This document shows, piece after piece, positions 25,918-33,124 of a stretch of 64,000 nt of DNA. Origin of the DNA: Paenarthrobacter ureafaciens (GTDB taxonomy: Bacteria; Actinomycetota; Actinomycetes; Actinomycetales; Micrococcaceae); the NCBI RefSeq assembly GCF_004028095.1, contig NZ_SBHM01000007.1:1674001-1738000 (forward strand). Direction: 5' to 3'. Numbering within the stretch: position 1 is the first letter of the stretch; each line of letters starts with the position of its first letter. The translations under genes and the position numbers were made by a program. The notes under the pieces were generated by a model. The model was not told the DNA's origin. It ran no database searches and was given only the letters and a program-made list of their open reading frames with translations.

Positions 25918-26398
25918 TTGCGGGACGACGTACGGGCCTGTGACCCAGCTTCGCCACGCCTGCGCCAATCAGCAACGTGAGAATGGCCGCGGCGGCGTGG
26001 GTGTAGAGCATCAGGTCCGCCCCGTGGACGGCGCCGCCACCGGACACTGCGGCAGGGAGGTCCGCGGGGATCTGCCCCGTGCCGTGCAGGTGGTCCAGGG
26101 AACCGAGGCCGGGAAAGGAACCACCCAAGGCATCGAAGCCGAAGAACAGCACTTGCTGCGCCGCCCCGGAGATGAGCAGCAGCAAGATGGGTCCGTGGAT
26201 CCAGTGTGTGATCAGCTGGGCCGCCAAGGCAGACAAAGCCACGAATCCCAGCAGGATGGGGATGGCCGGGGCGCTTCCACCGGAAACAACGTGGGCGCCC
26301 AGACCCAGGGCAACGGCCACCGGTCCGGCCACCCAGGACCACTTATTCCGGACAGTGCCCTTTCGCGGAACATCCACAGGAGTCGTGCTCATCGCCAT
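25901..26398 (-). CDS. Hypothetical membrane protein
   Basis: A 165-residue integral membrane protein with about four hydrophobic helices: WVAGPVAVALGLGAHVV, IPILLGFVALSALAAQLI, PILLLLISGAAQQVLFFGF and a C-terminal MLYTHAAAAILTLLIGAGVAKL. Several histidines lie at helix ends. The ATG at 26398 is chosen because GGAGG lies five bases upstream. No family is recognised. The last four residues and the stop codon are contributed by palindromic element A copy 3, so the native C-terminus may have been replaced. It lies between gdh and hutG on the same strand. Confidence 0.75.
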   Translation of the reverse strand: MAMSTTPVDVPRKGTVRNKWSWVAGPVAVALGLGAHVVSGGSAPAIPILLGFVALSALAAQLITHWIHGPILLLLISGAAQQVLFFGFDALGGSFPGLGSLDHLHGTGQIPADLPAAVSGGGAVHGADLMLYTHAAAAILTLLIGAGVAKLGHRPVRRPATRDGI

Positions 26399-26457
26399 CC
26401 TTCCCTCCACAAGGCTATGGGGATGATGTGCCCAGCAAAAGGGTTAGCCAAACACAG

Positions 26458-27405
26458 TTAGGCCAGCAGCGTGTTCACCAACCGAGCAGCCACCTTGGCG
26501 GTACGCCCGTCAATGTCGAACTCAGGATTCAATTCCGCCACATCAAGATGCACAAGCTTCCCGCTGGCGGCCACTTGCTTGCAGACGGCGCTGATCACCG
26601 GCAGCGGCACTCCGTACGCGGCCGGAGCGCTGACGCCGGGCGCCACCGCTGCGGGCATCACATCAAGGTCGATCGTCAAGTAAAGGACGTCGATGCCTGC
26701 CAGGAAATCGGCCACGAACGTCTCCACGACCTCCGGCGCGCACCCCTCGTCCAATAGATACTTCACGCCCAGCCGCTCCGCTGTGTCGAACAGGGTCCGC
26801 GTGTTGTTGGGTTCGGAAATACCGACGACGGCGTACTGCAGTTCCCGGCCAGCGGCGGCTTCCTCCTGGGCCATCTGGAGGAACGGCGTTCCCGAGCTCG
26901 GGACGGGCTCGTCGCGCAGGTCAAAGTGGGCGTCAAGGTTCAGCACACCCAGCCGTTTGCCGCGCAGGACTTCGGAGCCGGCCACCCCCAGGTAGCTGGC
27001 GAACGCGGTTTCGTGGCCCCCGCCAAGCACAACGGTGAGGTTGCCGGCGTCGAGCAGTCCGGAGATGGCACGTCCGGCGCGTGCCTGGCCGTCCTCCAGC
27101 TGGTCGCCCTCCACCACCACGTCACCGGCGTCGAACACCTCCCGGTCCAGGTGGAACGCCAGCGGACCAAGCGCCGCACGGATCGCGGCCGGAGCCGCGG
27201 CAGCACCCACCCGCCCCTTGTTGCGGCGAACCCCTGCGTCGCTGCAGAAGCCCAGTACGACGGCGGAGCGCACGCCGGCAGCGGCGGTCCGGGCAGCGTG
27301 GGGAGCCACAGCTTGCCACCACCGGCGGTGCTCGGGGCCGTCGCCGTCGAAGCGGCCGGTCCACGCGGTGGGGGTGACGTCTACGGCGGGGGCGCTGGTT
27401 TCCAT
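26458..27405 (-). CDS. hutG: Formimidoylglutamase (ureohydrolase family)
   Basis: A 315-residue arginase/agmatinase-fold enzyme predicted to hydrolyse N-formimino-L-glutamate to glutamate and formamide (a late histidine-degradation step). The dinuclear manganese ligands are visible in GGGHETAF, LDAHFDLR and TIDLDVM. The first segment AAGVRSAVVLGFCSDAGVRRNKGRVGAAAAPAAIRAAL is characteristic of HutG rather than arginase. It is separated from hutUH by gdh and is on the opposite strand. The upstream region (27406-27560) carries a GC hairpin and palindrome A copy 4. No IclR-type operator was seen in front of it. Confidence 0.92.
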   Translation of the reverse strand: METSAPAVDVTPTAWTGRFDGDGPEHRRWWQAVAPHAARTAAAGVRSAVVLGFCSDAGVRRNKGRVGAAAAPAAIRAALGPLAFHLDREVFDAGDVVVEGDQLEDGQARAGRAISGLLDAGNLTVVLGGGHETAFASYLGVAGSEVLRGKRLGVLNLDAHFDLRDEPVPSSGTPFLQMAQEEAAAGRELQYAVVGISEPNNTRTLFDTAERLGVKYLLDEGCAPEVVETFVADFLAGIDVLYLTIDLDVMPAAVAPGVSAPAAYGVPLPVISAVCKQVAASGKLVHLDVAELNPEFDIDGRTAKVAARLVNTLLA

Positions 27406-27417
27406 GGTTTAAGCACA

Positions 27418-27456
27418 CCGGACCCGGACTGCCAATGCCAGCAGTTCCGGGTCCGG
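27418..27456 (-). terminator. GC-rich hairpin between hutG and the purine permease gene
   Basis: CCGGACCCGGACTGC pairs with GCAGTTCCGGGTCCGG, one base bulged, around an 8-base loop. It is downstream of the permease and just upstream of hutG, both on the minus strand. No T-run is present, so it may be a weak terminator, an attenuator or a leader structure for hutG. Confidence 0.4.
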
Positions 27457-27492
27457 ACTGTCTGAAATTCCGGATCATGGTCCCCGGAGACG

Positions 27493-27555
27493 CCGCGAGA
27501 TGGCATTTGATGACAATGTTTGCGCCGAACATTGTCATCAAATGCCATCTCGGCG
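27493..27555. repeat. Long palindromic element, family A copy 4
   Basis: The 24-base arm running from GAGATGGCATTTGATG through ACAATGTT is perfectly mirrored by AACATTGT followed by CATCAAATGCCATCTC, with a TGCGCCG loop. Compared with copies 1-3 the core reads TTTGATGACAAT instead of TTAATGGCAAT, and both changes are present in both arms. It lies six bases from the stop codon of the purine permease gene. Confidence 0.9.
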
Positions 27556-27560
27556 AGGAG

Positions 27561-29003
27561 TTACTTCACCCCGAGCAGTTCCTCCACGGTGCCGATGCCG
27601 AAGAACAGCAGGAATGCGGCAGCCACAGCCCACATCAAGGGGTGTACCTCGCGGGCGCGGCCCTGGAACGTGCGGATCAGGACGTAGGAGATGAAGCCTG
27701 CGCCGAGGCCGTTGGCGATCGAGTAGGTGAACGGCATGAGGGCGATGGTCAGGAACGCCGGGATGCCGACGCCCCAGTCCTGCCAGTCGATCTTGCCCAC
27801 CTGCGAAACCATCATGAAGCCCACCACAACAAGGGCGGGCGCAACGGCTTCGAAGGGAACCAGGTTGATCAACGGCGTAAAGAACATGGCCACCAGGAAC
27901 AGGACACCGGTGACGATCGAGGCCAGGCCGGTCCGGGCGCCTTCGCCAATGCCGGCGCCGGATTCGACGAAGATCTGGTTGGAGGACACCGAAGCTCCGC
28001 CACCCACAATCGCGCCGAGCGCATCAACCTGGAGAACGCGGTCCACATTGGGGATGTTGCCGTGCTCATCCACGGTTCCGGCCTCATTGGCCAGGCCCAC
28101 CATGGTGCCCATGGCGTCGAAGAAGATGCTGAGCAGGATCACGAAGGCCAGCAGGGCGGCACCGATGAAGCCAAGGTGTTCGAAGGCGCCAAAGGGGTTG
28201 GCCTTGCCGATCAGGGAAAGGTCCGGAGCGCCCCACTCGGACACTTTGGGCGCCACGAGCGACCAGCCACGGGGGTTGATGGTGGTGCCGTCGTTGCTCG
28301 GGCCGATATGCAGGGTGAATTCAAGGATCGCAGCCAGCGCGGTGGAGACGATGATGCCGATCAGGATGGCACCGCGTACCTTGCGCACCACCAGCGCGAT
28401 GGTGAGGACCAGGCCGACCGCGAACACCAGCGTCGGCCAGCCCAGGAGTTTGCCGTCCACGCCCAGGCCCAGCGGAACGGTGGTTCCGGCGGCGTCGGGG
28501 ATGCGGCGCACGAAGCCGGCGTTGACCAGGCCGATCAGCGCAATGAAGAGACCGATGCCCACCACGATCGCGGTCTTGAGCGCCTCGGGGACGGCCTTGA
28601 AGACCGCGGTCCGGAACCCGGTGAGGACAAGGATCAGCATGGTCAGGCCGGAGAGGACCACCAGGCCCATCATGTCCGGCCATGTCAGGCCCGGGTGCGA
28701 GGCGACGGTGACGGCCACGAACGCGTTGACGCCCAGGCCTGTGGCTACGGCAAAGGGATGCTTGGCCCAAGCACCCATGAGGATGGTCAGGATGCCTGCC
28801 ACGAAGGCCGTGGTGGCGGCGACGGCCGTGAAGCCCAGCGATGCCCCGCTCGAGTCAGCCCCCGACAGTATGAGGGGGTTCAGGACCACGATGTAGCTCA
28901 TGGCAAAGAAGGTCGCGAAGCCGCCACGGATTTCCCGCGAATACGTGGATCCACGTTCGGAGATCTTGAAGTAGCGGTCGATTGCAGAACCCTGTTTAAG
29001 CAT
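27561..29003 (-). CDS. NCS2/AzgA-type purine (hypoxanthine/guanine/adenine) permease
   Basis: A 480-residue membrane protein with the NCS2 nucleobase:cation symporter pattern of the AzgA/GhxP/PbuG branch. It begins RYFKISERGSTYSREIRGGFATFFAMSYIVVLNPLIL, has TALAILMGAWAKHPFAVATGLGVNAFVA-like helices, and carries FFDAMGTMVGLANEAG followed by VDALGAIVGGGASVSSNQIFVESGAGIGEGARTGLASIVTG, the segment that lines the substrate site. Substrates are expected to be adenine, guanine or hypoxanthine. It is monocistronic and divergent from the CopC-like gene with 113 bp between. Confidence 0.92.
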   Translation of the reverse strand: MLKQGSAIDRYFKISERGSTYSREIRGGFATFFAMSYIVVLNPLILSGADSSGASLGFTAVAATTAFVAGILTILMGAWAKHPFAVATGLGVNAFVAVTVASHPGLTWPDMMGLVVLSGLTMLILVLTGFRTAVFKAVPEALKTAIVVGIGLFIALIGLVNAGFVRRIPDAAGTTVPLGLGVDGKLLGWPTLVFAVGLVLTIALVVRKVRGAILIGIIVSTALAAILEFTLHIGPSNDGTTINPRGWSLVAPKVSEWGAPDLSLIGKANPFGAFEHLGFIGAALLAFVILLSIFFDAMGTMVGLANEAGTVDEHGNIPNVDRVLQVDALGAIVGGGASVSSNQIFVESGAGIGEGARTGLASIVTGVLFLVAMFFTPLINLVPFEAVAPALVVVGFMMVSQVGKIDWQDWGVGIPAFLTIALMPFTYSIANGLGAGFISYVLIRTFQGRAREVHPLMWAVAAAFLLFFGIGTVEELLGVK

Positions 29004-29116
29004 GGATGTCTCCGGGGATCGTGTGAGTGTGCTCTCAAATCCTATGCCCGCCCGTGCGGGGAGGCCTGACGATTCGCCTAGTCTGTAAGGAAGCCAACAT
29101 TAGGAGAAACCGCCCC

Positions 29117-29755
29117 ATGCGCACCATCCGCCCGCTCCTGGCCGCCGTCGTTGCTGCCCTCGCCTTCGCCTCGGCGCTGCTTTTCGGCGCCGCCCCGGCA
29201 TCGGCGCACGACGCCGCAGAATCCACGAGTCCGGCCAGCGGAGCCACGGTTGCGGAAGTTCCGGCATCGGTCTCCGTCACGTTCAATAACCGGCCGCTGG
29301 CTATTGGTTCGGGCATGTCGGTGACCGCGGGCGGGGAGAACTGGGCGGACGGCGCCGTGCAAATCATCGACAACCAGGCGGTCCAAAAACTGCGCCCCGG
29401 CGCTCCGGCGGGCCAGTACACGGTGGTTTGGCGCGTCGTCAGCTCCGATTCGCACCCCATCGAGGGCACCTTTACATTCACGGCAACAGCAGGAAGCACG
29501 ACGTCGGAGGGGGCCACCGCGGGAGCCTTGCCGTCCGCGTCGGGCCAGGCAGGTTCGGGCACTGTTCCGAGCGCAGGAACTGCGGCCCCCGGAACCCCCG
29601 TCAGCGAACCGGCTCCGGACGCCTCCCAGCCGTTCCCGTGGAGCATCGTGGCGTTTGCTGCATTAGCTGTTGCGCTCGTTATTTTCCTGGCCGTTACAGC
29701 CCGTCGGAAATTGGCTGCCTCCAATGATGCCGAGGGCGATAAATCCGCGGAATGA
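29117..29755 (+). CDS. CopC-domain copper-resistance-type membrane protein
   Basis: A 212-residue exported protein. A signal peptide (RPLLAAVVAALAFASALLFGAAPASA) is cleaved so that the mature protein probably begins with His (HDAAESTSPASG), the N-terminal copper ligand of CopC proteins. The domain ends with the conserved YTVVWRVVSSDSHPIEGTFTF block carrying a second His. A Ser/Thr/Gly/Pro linker and one C-terminal transmembrane helix (WSIVAFAALAVALVIFLAVTA) anchor it with a short basic/acidic tail inside. The start follows AGGAG. No CopD or copper regulator is adjacent. A copper-binding role is inferred from the family. Confidence 0.88.
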   Translation: MRTIRPLLAAVVAALAFASALLFGAAPASAHDAAESTSPASGATVAEVPASVSVTFNNRPLAIGSGMSVTAGGENWADGAVQIIDNQAVQKLRPGAPAGQYTVVWRVVSSDSHPIEGTFTFTATAGSTTSEGATAGALPSASGQAGSGTVPSAGTAAPGTPVSEPAPDASQPFPWSIVAFAALAVALVIFLAVTARRKLAASNDAEGDKSAE

Positions 29756-30100
29756 CGGGGTTTTCTACATATCTGCGAAAATCTCGAAACGGTTACTGCG
29801 ACACGCTCGACGCCCACTTCTCGTTACTTAAATGTGACTTTGCTGTGATCGTCGCGTACGGTAGTACCTGTGCCCGATCCGCATTCGGCGCACTTCCGGC
29901 CTGATTGCCTAGCTCTGCCGCAGGTCGGAATCCGTTCGCAGACATACCTACGGCAGAGACGGGGAACCCATTTTAGGCCGCCAATGAGCGCGCCTTGGGG
30001 TGAAGCCACGAAGCTTCCGCTGAACAGCGGTGGATAGTGGCCGGGTGACTCCCATCCGAATCCGACAGCTAACCTCGCAGGCATCGGGAGAGGCTCTTTC
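29756..30100 (+). other. Gene-free leader region before the NlpC/P60 gene
   Basis: A 345-bp intergenic stretch. The first 130 bases are A/T-richer and likely hold the promoter. The remainder is the c-di-AMP riboswitch annotated separately. No convincing small coding sequence is seen. Confidence 0.7.
29900..30090 (+). ncRNA. c-di-AMP riboswitch (ydaO-yuaA type)
   Basis: The leader carries the conserved elements of this class in order: CTCTGCCG with its partner CGGCAGAG, then GACGGGGAACCC, then TTGGGGTGAA, then CCGGGTGACTCCCATCCGAA, and the 3' signature CCGACAGCTAACCTCGCAGG followed by GAGAGG, just before the start codon. In actinobacteria this class commonly precedes cell-wall hydrolase genes and turns expression off when c-di-AMP binds. 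Boundaries are approximate. The ribosome binding site (GGGAGAGG) is at the very 3' edge, so control of translation or termination are both possible. Confidence 0.85.
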
Positions 30101-30886
30101 ATGTCTTCACGCATTCTTCGCGGCCGTCGTAAGGCGGACAGCGTACGCCCCAATCCGTTCATCTCCATCTCCAAGGCAGTTGCCAGCAACGCTTCAGGCG
30201 CTGGCCGCCAGGCAGCCGTCATCGCTGCAGCTTCGGGTCTTGTCCTGACCGGTTCCATTGCTGCGCACGCTGCCGAAACTCCGGCACAGGCTCCGGTCCA
30301 GCGGGACTCCAGCCCCGCCACGGTTGCTGAAACCGTTGCCGAAACCCCCAACAAGGTTGTCACTGCCGCAGCAACGGCCACCGTCAACTTCGAGCGTCCC
30401 GCTGTTGCTTCCGTGGCAGCACCGGTCATCGAGAAGCCGGCTCCGGTTGTTGAGGCTCCCAAGAAGGCCGCAGCCAAGGCTGCTGCTCCCGCCGCTACCG
30501 CCACGGTTGCTGCTTCCGCACCTGCCGCTGCTGCTCCCGCAGCACCTGCCCCGGCACCCGCTGTTGGCGGCGTCAACGCAGCAATGGTTGCCTCGGCTTA
30601 CGCCCAGATCGGTGTCATGCAGGACTGCACCGCCATGGTCGAAAAGGCCCTCGGCTCCGCAGGTATCCCGGTGGGCGACCTTGCACCCATGCAATTCATG
30701 AACTACGGCAAGGTTGTCAGTGATCCCCAGCCCGGTGACATGATCGTCCAGTCCGGCCACGTTGCCATCTACATCGGCAATGGCCAGGCCATCTCCGGTG
30801 GCATCAACGGTAACCAGACCGGCATCCACCCGATCAGCTGGCTGACCGCAACCGGCCCGCTCACGTACGTCCGCGCCGGCGCATAA
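30101..30886 (+). CDS. NlpC/P60 family cell-wall peptidase
   Basis: A 261-residue exported protein. A long basic N-terminus and hydrophobic signal segment (AAVIAAASGLVLTGSIAAHA) precede an Ala/Pro/Val-rich linker (about residues 65-165). The C-terminal NlpC/P60-type catalytic domain follows with the nucleophile Cys176 (QDCTAMVEKAL) and His220 (SGHVAIYIGNG). The family cleaves peptide bonds in peptidoglycan stems. The domain is compact, about 95 residues, and binding repeats such as LysM are absent. Expression is probably controlled by the c-di-AMP riboswitch immediately upstream, consistent with coupling of wall remodelling to osmotic state. Confidence 0.88.
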   Translation: MSSRILRGRRKADSVRPNPFISISKAVASNASGAGRQAAVIAAASGLVLTGSIAAHAAETPAQAPVQRDSSPATVAETVAETPNKVVTAAATATVNFERPAVASVAAPVIEKPAPVVEAPKKAAAKAAAPAATATVAASAPAAAAPAAPAPAPAVGGVNAAMVASAYAQIGVMQDCTAMVEKALGSAGIPVGDLAPMQFMNYGKVVSDPQPGDMIVQSGHVAIYIGNGQAISGGINGNQTGIHPISWLTATGPLTYVRAGA

Positions 30887-30905
30887 GCTTCACGCTTCAC
30901 AAAAA

Positions 30906-30950
30906 GGCCGGCACCCCGGAGGTTTTCTCCTCCCGGGGTGCCGGTTTTTT
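30906..30950 (+). terminator. Intrinsic terminator after the NlpC/P60 gene
   Basis: The stem CCGGCACCCCGG-AGG / CCTCCCGGGGTGCCGG is followed by six T residues, a classical intrinsic terminator 20 bp after the stop codon. On the other strand the stem is followed by CCTTTTT, so it may also serve the convergent FAD-binding gene ending at 31034. Confidence 0.88.
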
Positions 30951-31033
30951 GGTTTAAGGCTTTTGGTCTAAGGCCCCTGCTCCAAGAGCCCTGTTTCAGG
31001 GCTGCCTTGGTGCCGCTGTGGGGGTTGCCGGGC

Positions 31034-31651
31034 TTAGGCGATCGCGAGGCCGGGCGCTGCTGGAAGTGCCACCTTCGAAGAGATGGCCTGCCCCACCGCC
31101 TTGGCCTGGCGGAGGACTTCCTTGGGGGTTGGCGTGATGAGTTCTCCCACTCCCACCAGATGCATGCCCACCGCGCGCATGGCGGCCACAAGGTTCTGAC
31201 CAACGGCAATCCCCAGCTCGGCCAGCATCTTGCGTAGCTGGCTCTGCGCGCAACGCGTCACTACAACGTGGTCGGCAAGGAGAATGCCGTGCGCCGTGTG
31301 GACGGCCCATTGACGAGGGGATGCGAGGGGAGTTTCTGCAGCCGTGAGCAGGTCCAGCCGGACCGCCTTGGTGGTGTTGCGTACATCCAGGTGGTGACTG
31401 GCCGCGTAGTTCCGCAGGTGGCGGAGGATCTGGTTCCGTTCCAGCATGGAAGCGGGATCGGCTACCTCGCAGCGTTGCAGCATGCCGGTATGCACGGAAG
31501 GACCCGTCTGTGCCAGTGGGCCGAAGCCGTCCACCACGATCGAGCCCACGCCGTAGCGGCTGAGTTCGCTGGCCACGGCGAGGCCTGAGAGTCCGGCTCC
31601 GATCACCACGGTGGTGGTTCGCTCCGTGGCGGAATCAGGCATGAGTGACAC
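31034..31651 (-). CDS. FAD/NAD(P)-binding protein, short flavoprotein-like oxidoreductase
   Basis: A 205-residue protein with an N-terminal dinucleotide-binding Rossmann motif, TTVVIGAGLSGLAVASELSRYGVGSIVVDGF (GxGxxG at about residues 18-23). A region resembling flavin-containing monooxygenases or lycopene-cyclase-like oxidoreductases follows. It is far shorter than full-length members (350-500 residues) and lacks a recognisable substrate domain, so it may be a reduced or decayed derivative. The GTG start lies nine bases after AAGGAGG. It stands alone, with a 414-bp gap upstream, and is convergent with the NlpC/P60 gene. Confidence 0.7.
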   Translation of the reverse strand: MSLMPDSATERTTTVVIGAGLSGLAVASELSRYGVGSIVVDGFGPLAQTGPSVHTGMLQRCEVADPASMLERNQILRHLRNYAASHHLDVRNTTKAVRLDLLTAAETPLASPRQWAVHTAHGILLADHVVVTRCAQSQLRKMLAELGIAVGQNLVAAMRAVGMHLVGVGELITPTPKEVLRQAKAVGQAISSKVALPAAPGLAIA

Positions 31652-32065
31652 TGCGTGGTTCCTCCTTGACGTACGTGCCCAAAGGCAGGATTGGACGCTT
31701 CCGGTTCCCCAAACGGTCGCAAATAAATGGCCGGTATGTGTTCTGGAACACTCTCACCGGCCATTCGGTGACTCGAACACTACAGAACTTTTGGGGCGTT
31801 GGGTAGCCTTCCTGACAGCGTGTTATTACTTCTTCCCGGGGCGTCCCGGGAGGGCCTTGAAACCGAGCCCGGACCGTTATGCAGATAGCGGAAAAGCCGC
31901 CTTGATTCGCTATAAGCAAACGAGAATAGTTGGCATTGGACGAGGAAGTCCCGTGGCTTCCTCGTTCACGGACATTAGCGCACAACGTGAGGTGTAACAC
32001 CCCTACGTTGAACCTCTGGCAGAATGGCCGGAACATCAAGCAGCAGGTGGAGAGGCGGGCCCCAA
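31652..32065. other. Gene-free divergent promoter region
   Basis: A 414-bp intergenic stretch between the divergent FAD-binding and universal stress genes. Its GC content is visibly lower than that of neighbouring genes. It holds a nested inverted repeat (31726-31765, listed separately). No reading frame with a good ribosome binding site and local codon usage was found. Confidence 0.6.
31726..31765. promoter_or_regulatory. Nested palindrome, possible operator
   Basis: The outer perfect arms AATGGCCGGT and ACCGGCCATT enclose an inner near-palindrome GTGTTCTGGAACAC (31738-31751). Such nested dyads in a divergent intergenic region suggest a binding site for a dimeric or tetrameric regulator, or a cruciform. 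No candidate regulator is adjacent. Confidence 0.4.
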
Positions 32066-33103
32066 ATGGACCAGCACGGTAGTCACGTTGAACATCCCCG
32101 CGGCGGTGACGCGGAAGCAGTAGCCCCGGGCGGCATCGTGGTTGGAGTGGACGGCTCCGAACACGGACAATGCGCTTTGGTGTGGGCAGCGCGTGAAGCC
32201 GAACGCCGGCAACTTCCCTTGCACATCGTGACCGCTTATTCAGTGCCGATCTTCGCCGCCTCAGGGTTGGACGGCGGATACGCAACGGTGGACGACTCGA
32301 TGATCCGGGAAGGCGCCGAAGCCATCGCCAAACAGGCCATGGAGAAGGTTTCCGGCTACAACATCGACGTTGACGCCTCGGTGGAGAACGGGGATGCCGC
32401 CGGTGTCCTGCTGGATCTCTCCGCGGAAGCCGCCCTCTTGGTTTCGGGCAGCCGCGGACGCGGTGGATTCGTCGGCCGTCTGCTGGGCTCCGTCAGCAGC
32501 GCGCTGCCGGCCCACGCGAAGTGCCCCACAGTGACGGTGCCGTTGTATTGCGCCGACCGCCTGGGCCAGAGCACCGAGGACAAGCACATCAAGGCCGAAC
32601 ACGCGAAGGCCGGTCCCCGCACTGTGGAGAACATTGTTGTAGTTGGTGTTGACGGCTCCGAACAGGCGCGAGTGGCGGTCCTTGAGGCTGCTGAACAGGC
32701 AGAACGCATGGGCGCGAAGCTGCGGGTAGTCTGCGCTGTGCCTCAGTACAGCGGCTCGCTGGCCTGGGTGCCGGCCCCCTTGGACAGGGATGCCCTGTTC
32801 GCGGATATCAAGGTCCAACTGGATGCCGGCGTTGCCTGGCTCCGCAGCCATTTCCCGCATCTCACGGTGGAAACCCAGCTGACAGACGGCTCTCCCGTGG
32901 ACGTCCTGGTGGAGGCCAGCAGGGGAGTGGAACTGGTGGTCCTGGGCACCCGTGGACGCGGCGGGTTCGCCGGAATGCTCCTCGGTTCAACCTCGGACGG
33001 CGTGCTGCACCACGCCAAGGGACCGGTCATGGTGGTCCCGGATCGCGAAGACTCCAGGCTTGCGGACAGGCCCAAGTTCGGCCCCATGCTGGGCAACGAC
33101 TAG
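32066..33103 (+). CDS. Tandem-domain universal stress protein
   Basis: A 345-residue protein made of two UspA domains. Each begins with a strand ending VVGVDGSE (residues about 25 and 205) and ends with the ATP-binding signature: SGSRGRGGFVGRLLGSVSSALPAHAKCPTVTV in the first and LGTRGRGGFAGMLLGSTSDGVLHHAKGPVMVV in the second. Both are the G-2x-G-9x-G(S) type, so both domains should bind ATP. The ATG follows GGAGAGG. The PEP-synthase-like gene begins 21 bp downstream and is probably co-transcribed; such pairs are found in dormancy or energy-stress regulons of actinobacteria, which suggests the role here. Confidence 0.92.
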   Translation: MDQHGSHVEHPRGGDAEAVAPGGIVVGVDGSEHGQCALVWAAREAERRQLPLHIVTAYSVPIFAASGLDGGYATVDDSMIREGAEAIAKQAMEKVSGYNIDVDASVENGDAAGVLLDLSAEAALLVSGSRGRGGFVGRLLGSVSSALPAHAKCPTVTVPLYCADRLGQSTEDKHIKAEHAKAGPRTVENIVVVGVDGSEQARVAVLEAAEQAERMGAKLRVVCAVPQYSGSLAWVPAPLDRDALFADIKVQLDAGVAWLRSHFPHLTVETQLTDGSPVDVLVEASRGVELVVLGTRGRGGFAGMLLGSTSDGVLHHAKGPVMVVPDREDSRLADRPKFGPMLGND

Positions 33104-33124
33104 GACCTGACGCTTCACGGCGGC

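Noticed and set aside
10114..27555. CRISPR-like array formed by the repeated palindromes
   Set aside because: The copies are kilobases apart with genes between them and no regular spacers; no cas genes are present.
27435..29069. 544-codon plus-strand frame opposite the purine permease
   Set aside because: Antisense to a clear NCS2 permease; it also runs through palindrome A copy 4.
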